From contig JAHLKI010000001.1 of NCBI GenBank assembly GCA_025602905.1, forward strand, positions 2,666,001-2,730,000: a DNA stretch of 64,000 bases, in the 5' to 3' direction. A program made the translations under genes and the position numbers. Positions within the stretch are counted from its first letter, which is position 1. Each line of letters begins with the position of its first letter. A model generated the notes under the pieces. That model was given only the letters and a program-made list of their open reading frames with translations, searched no databases and was not told the origin of the DNA. This document shows, piece by piece, positions 47,228 to 58,772 of the stretch. This stretch comes from Phlyctochytrium arcticum (taxonomy: Eukaryota; Chytridiomycota; Chytridiomycetes; Chytridiales; Chytridiaceae).

Positions 47228-48199
47228 ATGACTAATGTAAAGTCAGCCGATGCGCTGGATGGAGACGACTACATTGTAGATGATGCCTCTTTGGGCGGCG
47301 AACCAGAGGACGGTGATCTGGAAGCCGAGTTTGAGTCGGATACTGAGGCCCCCACCGGCGGCGACAGCATAGAACCAAAAGATACCTCTCCAGCCCCTGC
47401 AGAAACACCAGTGAGCAAAAAGCGGAAACAGGACAAGCAGGCGACAGCTGCGACAGAGCCAAAGCAGCAAAAGCCAAAAAAGGTCAAGAACCGCCACGGG
47501 GCTGACCCAAAAACCATCTTTACCGAAGAAGGTATGGCAAGCCAACTAGTCCTACAGTCACATGTTGTACTAACAACACTCAAACAGGCTTGGAATGCGA
47601 GGAAGAATCCAATATCAAGGCCCGAGGGGATGCCCATTACGCTGATTTCATAAAAGAGTGTACGCATCTTCCCTCTGCTGATGATGACATTTGCATCGAG
47701 ATCTAACATCAAACATAATAGTGTTTCCCGGTACCGCCGCCACCCACTTCAGCAAGACCCCCAAATTGCCCACGGGCACTCCCAAAGTCATTATTCTCTG
47801 TAGCTCTGCCATCCGAGCGGTCGATGTCTGCCGCCTCGTTCGCAAAGTCGGCGAATGCCGCGTGGGCAAACTTTTTGCCAAGCACATGAAGGTCAAGGAA
47901 CAGCTCGAGCTCCTCCGCTCACACTCCTATCCCATCATTGTTGGAACCCCTAATCGAGTCCTTAAACTTATCCAGGATGGAAATGGTACGATGCTATGCC
48001 TCTCACCCCTAGATCCCAACTAACTCTCACACTAGACGCCCTCCGTCTGACAGAGTTGGAGTACGTAGTCGCCGACTACTCGCATAGGGACTCTAAACAA
48101 CGAAACATTTATGATATCCAAGAAGTCAAGACGGACTACTTCAAGCTCTTGCATACACTCCGCCAAGCATCAGATTCGATCAAATTTCACAACTTTTGA
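47228..48199 (+). CDS. CMS1: Cms1/CMSS1 ribosome-biogenesis protein
   Basis: Four-exon model (47228-47531, 47588-47659, 47722-47985, 48036-48199), 267 residues. The first 100 residues are acidic then Lys-rich with KKRKQDKQ and KPKKVKNRH, probably nuclear or nucleolar. The folded part has FPGTAATHFSKTPKLPTGTP, VIILCSSAIRAVDVCRLVRK, KLFAKHMKVKEQLELL, PIIVGTPNRVLKLI and LEYVVADYSHRDSKQRNIYD, which match Cms1/CMSS1, a shrunken RecA-like domain related to DEAD helicases but without a complete ATPase motif set. Yeast Cms1 associates with the 90S pre-ribosome. Confidence 0.88.
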
Positions 48200-48389
48200 T
48201 CACATCATGTCGCTACCCTCATCCATAATTTAAATTTCACGCTCATTGTATTTATCTATTTAACCCAATGCCATGTATACTTGTTTGCTCCCATTGATCA
48301 TAGACATACGGTACGGTAAATGTGATCAACAGCATTAGGATCGGGCCAATGCGCGCTGATTTCGCATCTCGAAGTGTGCTGATCCTGTC

Positions 48390-50557
48390 ATGAAGCGGAA
48401 TCACATCGACCCCCCAATAGAGGAGGACAAAGGACAGCCGCCCTCTCCGAAACGATCCAAACATACGAGTGATGTACTGGCCTCTTTGATCTGTATAGTC
48501 TTCATACACTGAATTGTTTATTCTTTGCCTAGACAGGCCCCGGCTATGACAGTGACGAAACCGAAATTGCTGACGAGGAGAGTCCTACCCAACAGTAAGA
48601 ACATTGTGTCCTTGGCCGGATATTGGGCAAGGACTCAATCTTTATGTCTTTCAAAAAATAGGAAAGAAATTTACTGTTCATCGGGTATCCACCTCGTTCG
48701 AGTCCTCGATCTGCCCGCTGCCCAAAATGTCTGGTCAAAGTCTCTGCACGACATTTTCCATGATGTAAACTATCGGTCAAATACCCTCAAGTAATCTATA
48801 TCGAAATGCTGATTTTTGGACTCGAATAGGGCGAATTGGAGACCATGCTTCAACTCAATTACATGATTGAGCTCAAATGGATGATGGGACATTTGCCGCA
48901 TCAGAGTCGACGGATCCCGATTACGTGCGTACATGGACTTAGAGGATCGAGTCGAGATGGGTTGCGGGTAATGGGGGATACAGTTGGAGGAAAAGATGCA
49001 ACCAAGTACTCATCTCCCGAAAATCTTCTCTGGTTAGAATGAAGCGAAAGAGTTTCCGAATGTCAAAATCATTACCCCCGATTTACCCATTCCATTCGGT
49101 AACGACATCTTTTCTTGTGGACCTGAAAAGCACCCAACATTGACATTGCCACCATGTATAGGTACCCATCATACAAAGGCTATGATCCTGTTCTACAAAA
49201 ATGGCACGTTGCGAGTCATCATCCACACCGCCAACATGATTTCCCGGGACTGGCGGTAAAAGGAACACTTTTTTTCTTTCAATGCCATTCCATTTCTCAT
49301 ACTAACCCCTTCACAGGAACAAATCTCAAGGACTATGGATCTCCCCACTCCTATCCCCCAAGTCTACTTCTCCATCCACATCATGTCAATTTGAACTCGA
49401 CCTCCTCGAATACCTGAGCGCCTACGGCCCGCCCCTCTCATCCTGGCGTGACCGGTTGGCGACATTTGATTTTCGGTCGTGTCGGGCGGTGATTATTGGG
49501 TCGGTGCCTGGACGCCATACGGGGCCGGCCGTTCATCGGTGGGGACATCTCAAACTCCGCCGGGTGTTGGCCAAAGTGCCCGTGTCGGAGGGTGCCACTA
49601 TTGCCTGTCAGGTTAGTCAAAACACATCTTGTTGTTTAGTGTCCCACTATAACAATTCTTTTTTTCTCATGGCGTAGTTTTCGAGTATTGGATCACTTGG
49701 TACTGACGACTCATGGATTACCAAAGAGTTTGGTGCCAGTCTGCGAGCCAACCGGTCCCTGTTTGGCACTCAACCTGATAATATTCCCATTCGTTTAATT
49801 TTTCCCACGGTCTCCAATGTGCAAAATAGGTAAGATACCAAACCTGTTTTTTTGATTTTTTTTGGGACCCTTCGTATTAATACATGTTATAGTTTGGAAG
49901 GATGGGCAGCCGGAAACAGTATCCCATTCGACTCAAAAAACTGGCAAAAACAACAATCCTACATGCGGCCTCGCCTCACCCTCTGGAAAGCCGAAAAGGC
50001 CGGTCGAGAACGCGCTATGCCTCACATCAAAGTAAGTCCCCCCTCCCCTTTTTCAAACAATGCATAACATTTTCTAATAGTATGGGTGGTATTTAGACAT
50101 ATACAAGGTTTACGAGCGATGGACGGATAGATTGGTTTGTTTTGACATCCGCCAACCTGTCCAAAGCGGCGTGGGGGGCGAGTGAAAAGAATGGGAAACA
50201 GCTCATGATCCGGAGTTATGAGTTGGGAGTATTGGTCTATCCTGATCTCTTCAAGGTAAGAATGCTAAAAAGAAACGAAAAAAGTTCTGTGCAATCTAAT
50301 GCTAAGGGCGATGTCTTGTGTAGGTGGACAATGACTGTACTGTAACAATGAAAAATGTGACATATACGATGGCTCCTCATATTCCATTATTGGACTCGCC
50401 GCCGGGTGATAGGATGAGCGGGCGGGAGATGGTTGTGCCGATACGATTACCGTATGATTTGCCGCTTACACCGTATACTGCGACGGATGAAGCATGGACT
50501 TGGGATGTTGAGCGACGAGAAAAGGATTGTTTGGGGATGAGACGGCTTGGGTCTTGA
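48390..50557 (+). CDS. TDP1: Tyrosyl-DNA phosphodiesterase 1
   Basis: Eleven-exon model (48390-48473, 48533-48594, 48662-48764, 48830-48967, 49038-49098, 49162-49255, 49317-49611, 49678-49829, 49893-50031, 50097-50255, 50324-50557), 506 residues. First catalytic motif: [12 protein letters not shown] with His153 and Lys155, followed by the Asn in IIHTANMI. Second: AMPHIK (His374, Lys376) split from TYTRF by an intron, then [11 protein letters not shown] with its Asn. IRSYELGVL follows as in human TDP1. It hydrolyses 3'-phosphotyrosyl bonds left by topoisomerase I. Exon 4/5 is spliced TTGCGG|GTAATG to TTAG|AATGAAG, giving the exact human spacing between VHG and GTHHTK. Confidence 0.94.
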
Positions 50558-50717
50558 AGGGTATCGGATCTGGGAATTCGGCGCTGTTATATACACACGA
50601 GTATGGGATGCGCTCTGATCTTTTTGGACTCTTATTTTTTGGCCCTTGGACTCGAATTACACTTTGCCGCAAGTCAGGAAAGTGCTATTCCGTGCAACGA
50701 AAAACGCGATGCAGAGA

Positions 50718-52430
50718 TCACGACGTTTCTTGCTTCACCACTTTCTCCCTACTGGTCCCACCATCGAGCGCATCATCTACCGCTTTCCTCTTCGCCACCG
50801 GAACACGTTCCGCTGCTGTCGTCTCTTGCTTCACTACTTGCCCCCTTTCCACCCCACCAACGGGTACATCAGTCTCTGCCTCCTGCCTGGCCGGCGTCTT
50901 GTTCTTCTTTTTGACAAACGACTGCAAATTGTGCACAATCTTTTGTTTAGGCGGTGGCAAGATATCCTGATGTTGGAATGAACCCTTGGAACCCTTGGAA
51001 CCCTCAGAAATAGGCTCCACGGAAATGTTCTTCGGATATTCGGGTACATCAGTTTCTGCCTCCTGCTTGGCCGGCGTCTTGTTCTTCTTTCTGACGAGCG
51101 ACTGCAAATTGTACACAATGATTTGTTTAGGCGGTGGCACGATATCCTGATGCTGGGATGAACCCTCGGAAACCTCAGAATACATGGGCTCCGCGGAAAT
51201 GTTCGTCAGATATTCGGGTTCATCAGTCTCGCCCTCCTGCTTTGCCGGCGTCTTGTTCCTCTTTTTGACGAATGAGATTTTCTTAGGTTTTGGCAAGATA
51301 TCCGTATGTTGGAAGGAAGCCTTGGAAACCTTACAAAACACCGGCTCCACGGAAATGCTCTTTAGATATTCGCAAAGTCGCGCGGTGGCCTCCATGGCAG
51401 ACGCAACCCCGTTGTATGACCTCGTCATCAATTCTTTGTGGATGGTTCGAAACTTCCTGCACGCGATTCTTGTTTCTATGGGTCGAGACACAATGGTAGT
51501 ATCGTCACATTTGGAAATAGAGAGCGCAAATAGCGCTGATAGATTACTACCGGCGCATTCTCCTGTTGTTCCCAACAAATTGGTAAAGTCGGCCACGCTC
51601 AGAGATTCGGTCCCAGTGTGTCGCGTCAAGACTTTGAGTTTGGGGTCATCCGGGAACCGAGGGACGAGCTCCGCCGCGTTTGCGTCTTCATCGTACGGCA
51701 TTCCCCAATGCCATAGAGCATTAATCGCAGCCGTGTTCACCCCATGCGTACTGGTGGGACTCATCGCGGATAGACTGCTCTCTGCTTCGTTCGGGACAAA
51801 CCAGTATGCTCGCGCATCCCGGCCTTGGGCGTCCAGTCCAGTCTGAGTAAACCGTTTACCCCACCATCGGATAAGCTGGCCGTTAGAGAGTATACTTTTC
51901 TGTTTGTTGTCATTTTTCTGTGAGTCGGGAAATAGATATACTGCCTGCGCACGCGCGAAAACGTGGAACCATAGCGTATCCTTTGCACAAATGTGCGTCA
52001 GGTAAGTCATATATCCCAAAACGCAAGCTTGAGGTAGCGACAAGGATCTCGCCGCATTACTTGATGTACCCGGTGGTGTTCCTCTCCAATGGCTCGCTGG
52101 TGCAGGTGTTCTTCCCGCAAATCCCGTCGTATCAATCTTTTCAATGTAAATCCGATGCGTGGTCGGACCCGCAGGTTCCGTTATACAATATTCAGAAGCC
52201 AATAATCCAAAGACAAAGACGGGGCCTATTTCCTTTCGTCTTGCGTTGGAAACTGGCATGAGTTTGGTTATCAGAATGAATCGAGAGGCCCGGGTCACGG
52301 ATAAGGTAGGTTGGAGGGGGAAGAGAGAATGGTCGGCGACTCTTTCGGAAAGGACCGTATAGACTTGCAGATCTAGCTTGTTATATATCCTGCTGAGTTG
52401 CACACATATATACTCTTCCAAAGACTTCAT
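50718..52430 (-). CDS. RTT109: Histone acetyltransferase Rtt109
   Basis: Single exon, 570 residues. The HAT fold includes SRFILITKLMPVSNARRKEI, GPVFVFGLLASEYCI, LTHICAKDTLWFHVFARAQA, YLFPDSQKNDNKQK and LIRWWGKRF, as in the fungal Rtt109/p300-like family. Rtt109 with Asf1 or Vps75 acetylates H3 K56 and K9 during replication-coupled chromatin assembly. After the catalytic part (about 360-530) come three tandem copies of a ~54-residue Lys-rich unit (for example SFQHTDILPKPKKISFVKKR and SSQHQDIVPPPKQIIV, each with NKTPAKQE). Rtt109 tails are normally short and Lys-rich, so the repeat expansion stands out. It is convergent with TDP1 (160 bp). Confidence 0.9.
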   Translation of the reverse strand: MKSLEEYICVQLSRIYNKLDLQVYTVLSERVADHSLFPLQPTLSVTRASRFILITKLMPVSNARRKEIGPVFVFGLLASEYCITEPAGPTTHRIYIEKIDTTGFAGRTPAPASHWRGTPPGTSSNAARSLSLPQACVLGYMTYLTHICAKDTLWFHVFARAQAVYLFPDSQKNDNKQKSILSNGQLIRWWGKRFTQTGLDAQGRDARAYWFVPNEAESSLSAMSPTSTHGVNTAAINALWHWGMPYDEDANAAELVPRFPDDPKLKVLTRHTGTESLSVADFTNLLGTTGECAGSNLSALFALSISKCDDTTIVSRPIETRIACRKFRTIHKELMTRSYNGVASAMEATARLCEYLKSISVEPVFCKVSKASFQHTDILPKPKKISFVKKRNKTPAKQEGETDEPEYLTNISAEPMYSEVSEGSSQHQDIVPPPKQIIVYNLQSLVRKKNKTPAKQEAETDVPEYPKNISVEPISEGSKGSKGSFQHQDILPPPKQKIVHNLQSFVKKKNKTPARQEAETDVPVGGVERGQVVKQETTAAERVPVAKRKAVDDALDGGTSREKVVKQETS

Positions 52431-52613
52431 TCCTGACGGGAGTAGCAGAGTTCGTGATCGCGGTTAGATCGCCTGGGGATCGCCAAAAGCTTCCCACGTT
52501 TTACGATTGCCCTTGACCGAGGCATTTAACTTCAAGTTAGGGTTCGACAGGCCATTATTCAGAGTTTTGAGCTTTTTGAGCAAGTCGACCATCCCACTTT
52601 TTTAACCACAAGA
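52431..52613. promoter_or_regulatory. Bidirectional promoter, RTT109/ELF1
   Basis: 183 bp between divergent starts. Confidence 0.4.
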
Positions 52614-53130
52614 ATGGGCAAGCGAAAGACGGCTAGAAAGCCGCAAAAGCGAGTGAAGCTGACGCTCGACAAGACATTCATGTGCATCTATTGCAGTCAC
52701 GACGGGACAGTTGCAGTGAAGCTGTAAGTTTGTTCCTGCCCTTTGACCGAAATGTGGTCACTTACCAATTTGCGCCCAAACAACGATTAGTGACCAAGAG
52801 AACAAAATTGGCCATTTGGCTTGTAGAGCATGCGGCGCAAACTTCCAAACAACTATCCATGCGCTTGCGGAGCCCGTCGACATTTACTCTGAATGGTTGG
52901 ATTCCGCCGAGGATCTAAACAAGAACCGGAAACCAGAAGAAGAGGGTGGCCATGATGATGAGGTCGCCGAGAGTGGACGGGATCGAAATAGGGGAAGGGA
53001 ACGAGACTTGTACTCGGACGATAACGACATCGAGGACGATATAATACGGACGACGTCAAGTGGCCAATACCAAAGTAACGAGCTGGATGATGATGATGAT
53101 GTATTTGGCGGAGACCTGGACGATGACTGA
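52614..53130 (+). CDS. ELF1: Transcription elongation factor Elf1 (ELOF1)
   Basis: Two-exon model (52614-52723, 52791-53130), 149 residues. It begins MGKRKTARKPQKRVKLTLDK, and a zinc ribbon uses Cys24, Cys27, Cys48 and Cys51 (MCIYC ... LACRAC). VDIYSEWLDSAEDLN follows, then a long acidic Asp/Glu tail that is common in fungal Elf1. Elf1 binds RNA polymerase II near the DNA entry channel and helps transcription through nucleosomes and transcription-coupled repair. Confidence 0.95.
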
Positions 53131-53235
53131 GCGAGACCGGAATTGCTGGGTGGTCGTCTCTGGATGGGTACCTTGGTTCATAAATTAAGAGTAATGTACA
53201 TAAATAGCCGTGGAAAAAGCACAAAAGTGATATAA

Positions 53236-55668
53236 CTATTTGGTGGTCCGCTGTCGCTTTCCTTTCTGCTCTGTGGTTTTTCCAGCAGCAGTTTTGCGTT
53301 TGATCTAAAGGGGCGGTCAGCTATTGTGTGCGACATGGGTTAGACATCTCGCGACAATGGAACATACCGAATCAACAAGAGATGAAATTTGATTTGATTT
53401 GGGTGCGCTCTCGGTGACAGTTGTTGGCCCTGTTGTTTCTGCCGTTGCAGTATTCGACTTCTTGTTGCGTCTCGTCCGACGCTCTTTGAGCATCTTTTCC
53501 ATACCAAGAGTCTTCTTGAAGCTAAGGAAAAGGAGAAATTGCGATCAGACTCCGATGATTACTGAACGAATACGAGAGATTGAGACTTACTTCGGATTTG
53601 TTGGATCGATGGCGAAATGGTGACTGTCCAGCATGCTTGTGAAACGACTGTCATTGACATCAATCTCGAAGCCTTCCTGGACACCTCCTTCCCGCTGCTC
53701 TTTCTTTGATTTGCGGGAACGGCCCTTTTTCTTTTGCGCCTTCTCCACTTTCACCACCTGCTTCATGTCGAAATGTCGAGCATCCGAGGCGTCGGCACCG
53801 CCCATCATGAGGAGCTCCAGCTGAGCCTTGGCCTTCGATTCCTCTGCAGCCTTTTTCCGTTTTTCCTCTTTGGCTTGCTTTTTGTCGCTGGCAGGCAAGC
53901 TTTGAGCTTCTAGATTACCAATAATAAGATGTCCATTCCATACTCCAATTCAACATGTCAATGTCTTACTTGGCTTTTCTTCCTCATTGTTTTGGTCGGC
54001 AAATTCTTCGGCAAAGAAAGGATCACTCATATCAATTCCCTCATCATCCGACGATACCAAAGCGTCTATGGGAGCTTAATTAACAAGATGAAAGAGAGGA
54101 CAGAATATCTCAACTGTACCATCGTCCTTTTCGTCGTCAGCTTCGGTTTTGCCACCCTGCTTTTTCAACTTGCGCTTCTCCTTCTGCTTGCGGAGGTATT
54201 GATCAAACACAGAGTCGTCCTGATGCGCCTATACAATGATATGAATACTTGCGCCTTTTGAGAATTGCATAGAGATATTTACCAATTTATCCTTCCTCTT
54301 TTCCAGTAGCGCAGCCGCCTTCTCACTCAGTCCGGGAGCAAAAGTGATTTCCATCTCTTCTCGATTCTCCTTTCCGCCATAAACATCGCCATTATCGCCT
54401 GATGATAGCAACGCGCGGTACTTGTCCCTCAGAGCGTCAGTGTCCTCGTCTTCATCCTCAGAGGCAGAGGCAATATATGTTTTGAAATCAATATCTTTAA
54501 GATCCTCTTTCGTGAATTTTCGCCGAGTTGTTCGAATCCGATCATCATCGTCCTCATCCCAGGTGAGCTTCACCTTTGAATGTTGTAATGCTTGCGTGAC
54601 AAAGTCTTTTGGCTGATAAACAGCTGGCGCTTCAAAAGCTTCATCTCGGGGCTCATCGTCAAAAGTCATTCCGTCTGGAATGTAGCGTAAATCAATGAAG
54701 TTGGCCGACTTCTCGTATTCTGCCCCGTCGCATGTCTTGTAAATGGCTCGGGCAGTATCGACCGAGTCACACTCTATGACCGCGTAATAATAACGAAGAC
54801 GCTCAAATTGATAGCGGCGCAACTTTGTATCATCGTACTCTTCACGTCCATCGTCAGCCCGAATAAGAGGTTTGGACAGCTCATCCTCATCTTCTTCTTC
54901 CTTTGAGCCGCTAAAGATCTCGGTCGGTGGTCCTTCACGAGCCTCCCGCTCCAGACGCTCCTTGCCGAACTCCGATGGGTATACTCGGACGGACTTGATC
55001 AGACCTTGAGGGGGCTTGAACCCATCAAATACTTTGAACAAATCCTTGGATTTGACATGGTCCCAGTCCAAGTTCACCACTGCCAAACGATGTGTCTCTT
55101 CACCACTGGGAACGTCCTCCTCAGCGTATGGTCCAGTTTCAGGTCCGTCTTCGGTTGCAGAAAGTCCCGCTTCCAAATCATCATCGTCCTCGGAATCAGA
55201 TTCTTCCAAACCTTCGCCACGCGCCATATCCAATCCCGGTTGAAATCCTCTTGTGATAGATGGCCCCTCATCCTCAGAATCTTCCTCAGAAGCCGCTTCT
55301 TCGTCTGACCCGACCTCTTTTGAGCCTTCAGAGTCATCCTCCGATTCTGAGTTCTCAGATTTGTCGGGTTCCTCTTCCTCCTCTTTTTCGAGCTTATAGT
55401 ACTTCTTCAGCTCCTGGCTAGCAGTCGTCTGAGCTTTCCGGCCGTACTTGTCCACCTTGGGTGCTTTGACTCCAGTGCCGAATTCGTCGCTCTCCAGCAT
55501 TTTGGAGAAACGACTATCAATTGTCACTTTGGCAGCATCCTTTCGTGGTTTGATGAACCGGGGGTCTGAATGAACTCGAGAGAAACGAGGATCCGTCGTA
55601 ACCGCAATATCCCCTTCATGTTGGCGGGGCTTCGCCTTTGGGGCGGAAGACTTTTGTTTTGGCGGCAT
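53236..55668 (-). CDS. ESF1: Ribosome-biogenesis factor ESF1 (NUC153)
   Basis: Six-exon model (55668-54283, 54228-54120, 54065-53970, 53909-53591, 53521-53368, 53304-53236), 710 residues. The conserved blocks are TTDPRFSRVHSDPRFIKPRK, KVTIDSRFSKMLESDEFG, RLAVVNLDWDHVKSKDLFKV, an acidic domain (70-180), RYYYAVIECDSVDTARAIY (an RRM-like fold), FIDLRYIPDGMTFDDEPRD, and the NUC153 end SRFTSMLDSHHFAIDPTNP. The C-terminus is basic and probably nucleolar. It is a U3-associated 18S maturation factor. An alternative in-frame Met at 55707 would add 13 residues; the Met at 55668 resembles family starts. The gene ends about 100 bp from ELF1. Confidence 0.92.
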
Positions 55669-55818
55669 TGCTTCAGTATAAAGCGTAGTGTTTTCCCGAA
55701 CTAGCATTCAAAAAGAATTCACAAACATCAAAACTTCGCCACGTGACCGCGTATTGAACTCAGAAAGTGAGGAATTGCTGAAGCTGACACTCTCAAAATT
55801 CTTCCACTCTCCAACAAA
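55669..55818. promoter_or_regulatory. Bidirectional promoter, ESF1/ALADIN
   Basis: 150 bp between the ESF1 Met at 55668 and the ALADIN start. If ESF1 starts at 55707 the interval shrinks to 111 bp. Confidence 0.4.
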
Positions 55819-58032
55819 ATGGTGAATAGATCTTACAGAGCAGGTATACTCAAACATCGGAGAAACCACCTGTATCAATTGTGTTGAACCTATCTTTCAT
55901 AGCCCCGCCAAATATAGCGCCGATTGATCCCAGATCAGTGACGCTATGTGAGCTGTATGGACACTATGGTATAAAGATCGTGTCTCGGTCAATCATAGCT
56001 TGTAACCAACAACCATCGCAGAACATATCCGCAGCAACGATGATCCAGCGTTGGAACGATTAGCTCGCGCCGACGTAAGCTTGACTTTTCCCGATCTCAC
56101 GCAGCGTCTCAAACATCCATCTTAGGGCGTCCTATTCCCAGTCATCCGGTTACCATATACATTTACAGATCCGGCAAACATTCAGTACCCTAAGGCTCAT
56201 ATGCGCGGCTCCTCCCAACCGAACCCTCTCGAACAACTCACGGAGGCTTACAACTCTGTCAAAAACGCGTAAGACACTTGGATCTGATGGGAGCAGACCT
56301 GTTTGTTTATTCGTCCTAGAATCGAGCAATCAGAGATATGGAACCTGAAGGAAACACTATCAAAAACAATCATGCAATACTGGAACCCGGCATCAGTTCC
56401 TAGAATCGTTCGGGTCTGTATCTACGTTGACGCAACAATGCTGACCAAGCTAACATCCAGCAGGAGCACCTAGAACACCCAGTATTGGAGGATCTCCGTG
56501 AAGAGGAGTCTCAACTATCTCCGATCAAACGCATTGCCTGGCATCCAACCCGTCAAGTGCTCGGAATTGTTCATCGGCAGGATAGTGTTCACGTTTTCGA
56601 TATTGTTTCGGATTGTGAGTCAATGAAACCACCGGAAAAACAGTGCTAGAGACTAAATTACTGTCTAGGCTGGTTCCCAGTACCACCGGTTGGCTTGACT
56701 CATGAATACCAAGTAAATGTAACCTGCATTCAATGGAATCCACAAAATGCCACAATCCTCGCCGTTGGGTCCAAGTACGTACGTTCTGAGACGGAGCTGT
56801 AACAGCACTAATTCACGATCCAGATATGGCGCATGTATCTGGAGGATCATGTTTGAACCGCTGGACGAGGCTTCTTATAACTCCAAAACAATTCAAACTT
56901 TTATTGACCCAAAACGACCATGCTACGCAACAATGAATCTCCTCCGGTACGATGGCTTGGAAAATATCAGCTCAATGGCATGGTCGCCAGATGGTCGTCT
57001 GTTGGCCGTGGCATCAGGGACTTCTCCTCTAGTGGTTGTGTGGGATATCGCACTGGAAACGCCGACCGCTCTGATCCGCAGAGACTCCTTTACATCAGAA
57101 CTAGCGTGGAGTCCCAATGGAGAATATTTATTGCAAGCAGGAAGGTTCGTAAATTTGAGGTTATTAGTTTTTGATCTGCGTTTCTAAACATCAAGGCAGT
57201 AGGACTATTTGTGTATGGGAAACGCGGACGTGGGAATACCGTTCGATTCCGTGTAAGAGGAGACCACATGTAAGAGCTCTGCTAGCTACCACACACACGC
57301 AATGTCCAGCATTGTGCTAATCAAGCGATTGCAGTCCTTGAACTGGATGCCAGATGGAAAAATATTCTTTTACGCAATGGACGGGCTCAACTCAATCCAC
57401 ATGATGCAGATGAATCGACCGCCTCCTCAATTAGGTACGTTTGAGATATTGATTTCCTATTCAAGACAGCATATTCACATACTCTACAGACTGCATACCG
57501 TTCCATGAGTACACCCTTCCGTCGTTCTCCTCCCAAAACGCAAGTGGTGAAATCGTTAAGTAGGTTAAACACTAATACTCTGCTATTGACAATCCTCTAA
57601 GACCTTTTCCCAGTTTTTCCTTGCCCGTGCGATCGCTCAAGTTGGATCCAAATGGAGACCGCATCGCGGTATCCTTCTGTGGAGACAGCGACGGCAGCCA
57701 GCTCATTATCATGCTCGGTATGATCATGAATCCATTGCCGAGCTTCCAATTCATGTACGTCCATATCCGCGTCTCCCAGTGGCTGTGTCTTTATTGACGT
57801 GTCTTCTAGCGGCTACATTGGTGGACCCTCATGGCAGAAGGACACACCCCAACCCTGCTCACCACGCTGCCCATATCAAACGACACGCGCGGATGTTCAA
57901 AATCGCCCATCATCAGTTGACAAACCGCGGCCGCTTCAGCTAGAGTTTGCTCCAAATTTTGACAGAGGGGCCCTTTTGGCAACAGGCTGGGAAAGCGGGC
58001 AGTTGAGCTTTGTTCCCATGTATATACGTTAA
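55819..58032 (+). CDS. AAAS: Nucleoporin ALADIN (AAAS), WD repeats
   Basis: Thirteen-exon model (55819-55843, 55903-55968, 56022-56074, 56126-56268, 56320-56413, 56461-56614, 56669-56774, 56824-57144, 57200-57269, 57335-57434, 57490-57559, 57602-57754, 57810-58032), 525 residues. It reads SVTLCELYGHYE near the N-terminus and then WD blades: RIAWHPTRQVLGIVHRQDSV, TCIQWNPQNATILAVGS, SSMAWSPDGRLLAVASGTSP, SELAWSPNGEYLLQAGS, SLKLDPNGDRIAVSFCGDSD, and LQLEFAPNFDRGALLATGWE with LSFVPMYI at the end, which is the ALADIN C-terminus. It is a nuclear-pore cytoplasmic-side protein. Exon 6 could begin 3 nt later (CAG|CAG). The stop codon abuts the next gene's stop. Confidence 0.9.
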
Positions 58033-58602
58033 TCAATTCTGTCGCCTTTCTTCCTCGTTTCTGCGCTCCTGTTCTGCTTCGTTCTTCTGCTGGCGGCTCT
58101 CCGCTGCTTCTGCCATTTTCTGACGTTTGGTTTCAGCGTCCCGAGGTTCTCGAGCGGCGATAGGGGCTGTAATGATGGCTGACTGTAAGATAGGCGCCTG
58201 TATGGTCACAAGATCGAACTCCCCAAACCTAGGCGACGTCCCGTTGCTATCCCTCTAAAGGAAGCACCGCTAGAGGAGCCTGATCCACGACCTCTACTTC
58301 CACCCCGGTCTCTGGTTGATGCGACACCGCGATTTGATCTGACAATAGTTCTTCAGTCTCTACCCGCAAACCTTCGTCAAAAAGGAGCCCCTACGGTGAT
58401 CCTCGTCCTGTTGTACTTTGCGCTGGACGAAGAGGAGGTCGATTGATGGGTTGTGCGAACGTCGGCTCGACTGAAGTCACTGCGTAGATATCGTTTGAGA
58501 AACAAATTAAAGCTGCCAAGTACACAATCATCACATACAAGTCCCTCGTCCCCTCCCTTGCGTCCTTGTCGTGCCGCTACCAGAACTGCCCGTTCGACTC
58601 AT
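58033..58602 (-). CDS. Small RGG-rich protein with C-terminal p97-interaction (VIM) motif
   Basis: Four-exon model (58602-58539, 58479-58395, 58338-58229, 58166-58033), 130 residues; all four junctions are GT-AG and close in one frame. The first 85 residues are basic, Gly/Ser/Arg-rich (QGRGRGT, RDRGGSRGRGSG). The tail contains KRQKMAEAAESRQQ, an exact VIM (R-x5-A-A-x2-R: Arg101, Ala107, Ala108, Arg111), the helix by which SVIP and relatives bind p97/Cdc48, and then a Glu/Arg-rich end. SVIP's N-terminal glycine for myristoylation is absent here. The stop (58035-58033) is immediately next to ALADIN's (58030-58032). A link to Cdc48 is inference from the motif. Confidence 0.7.
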
Positions 58603-58772
58603 TACTTCGCGTCTGGATCGAGGTGACAAACGCGAATTGATCATTGACCGCTGTCTGAGCCTGGATGGCCGGAAAGCACAGTCATGAGAAATTTGGCACA
58701 GTCACGGAATGGCTACTCCCGTCAATCTTGGAAACGCCGCCGATTCGGAGATGGCAAGGTCATTGAATTGTC

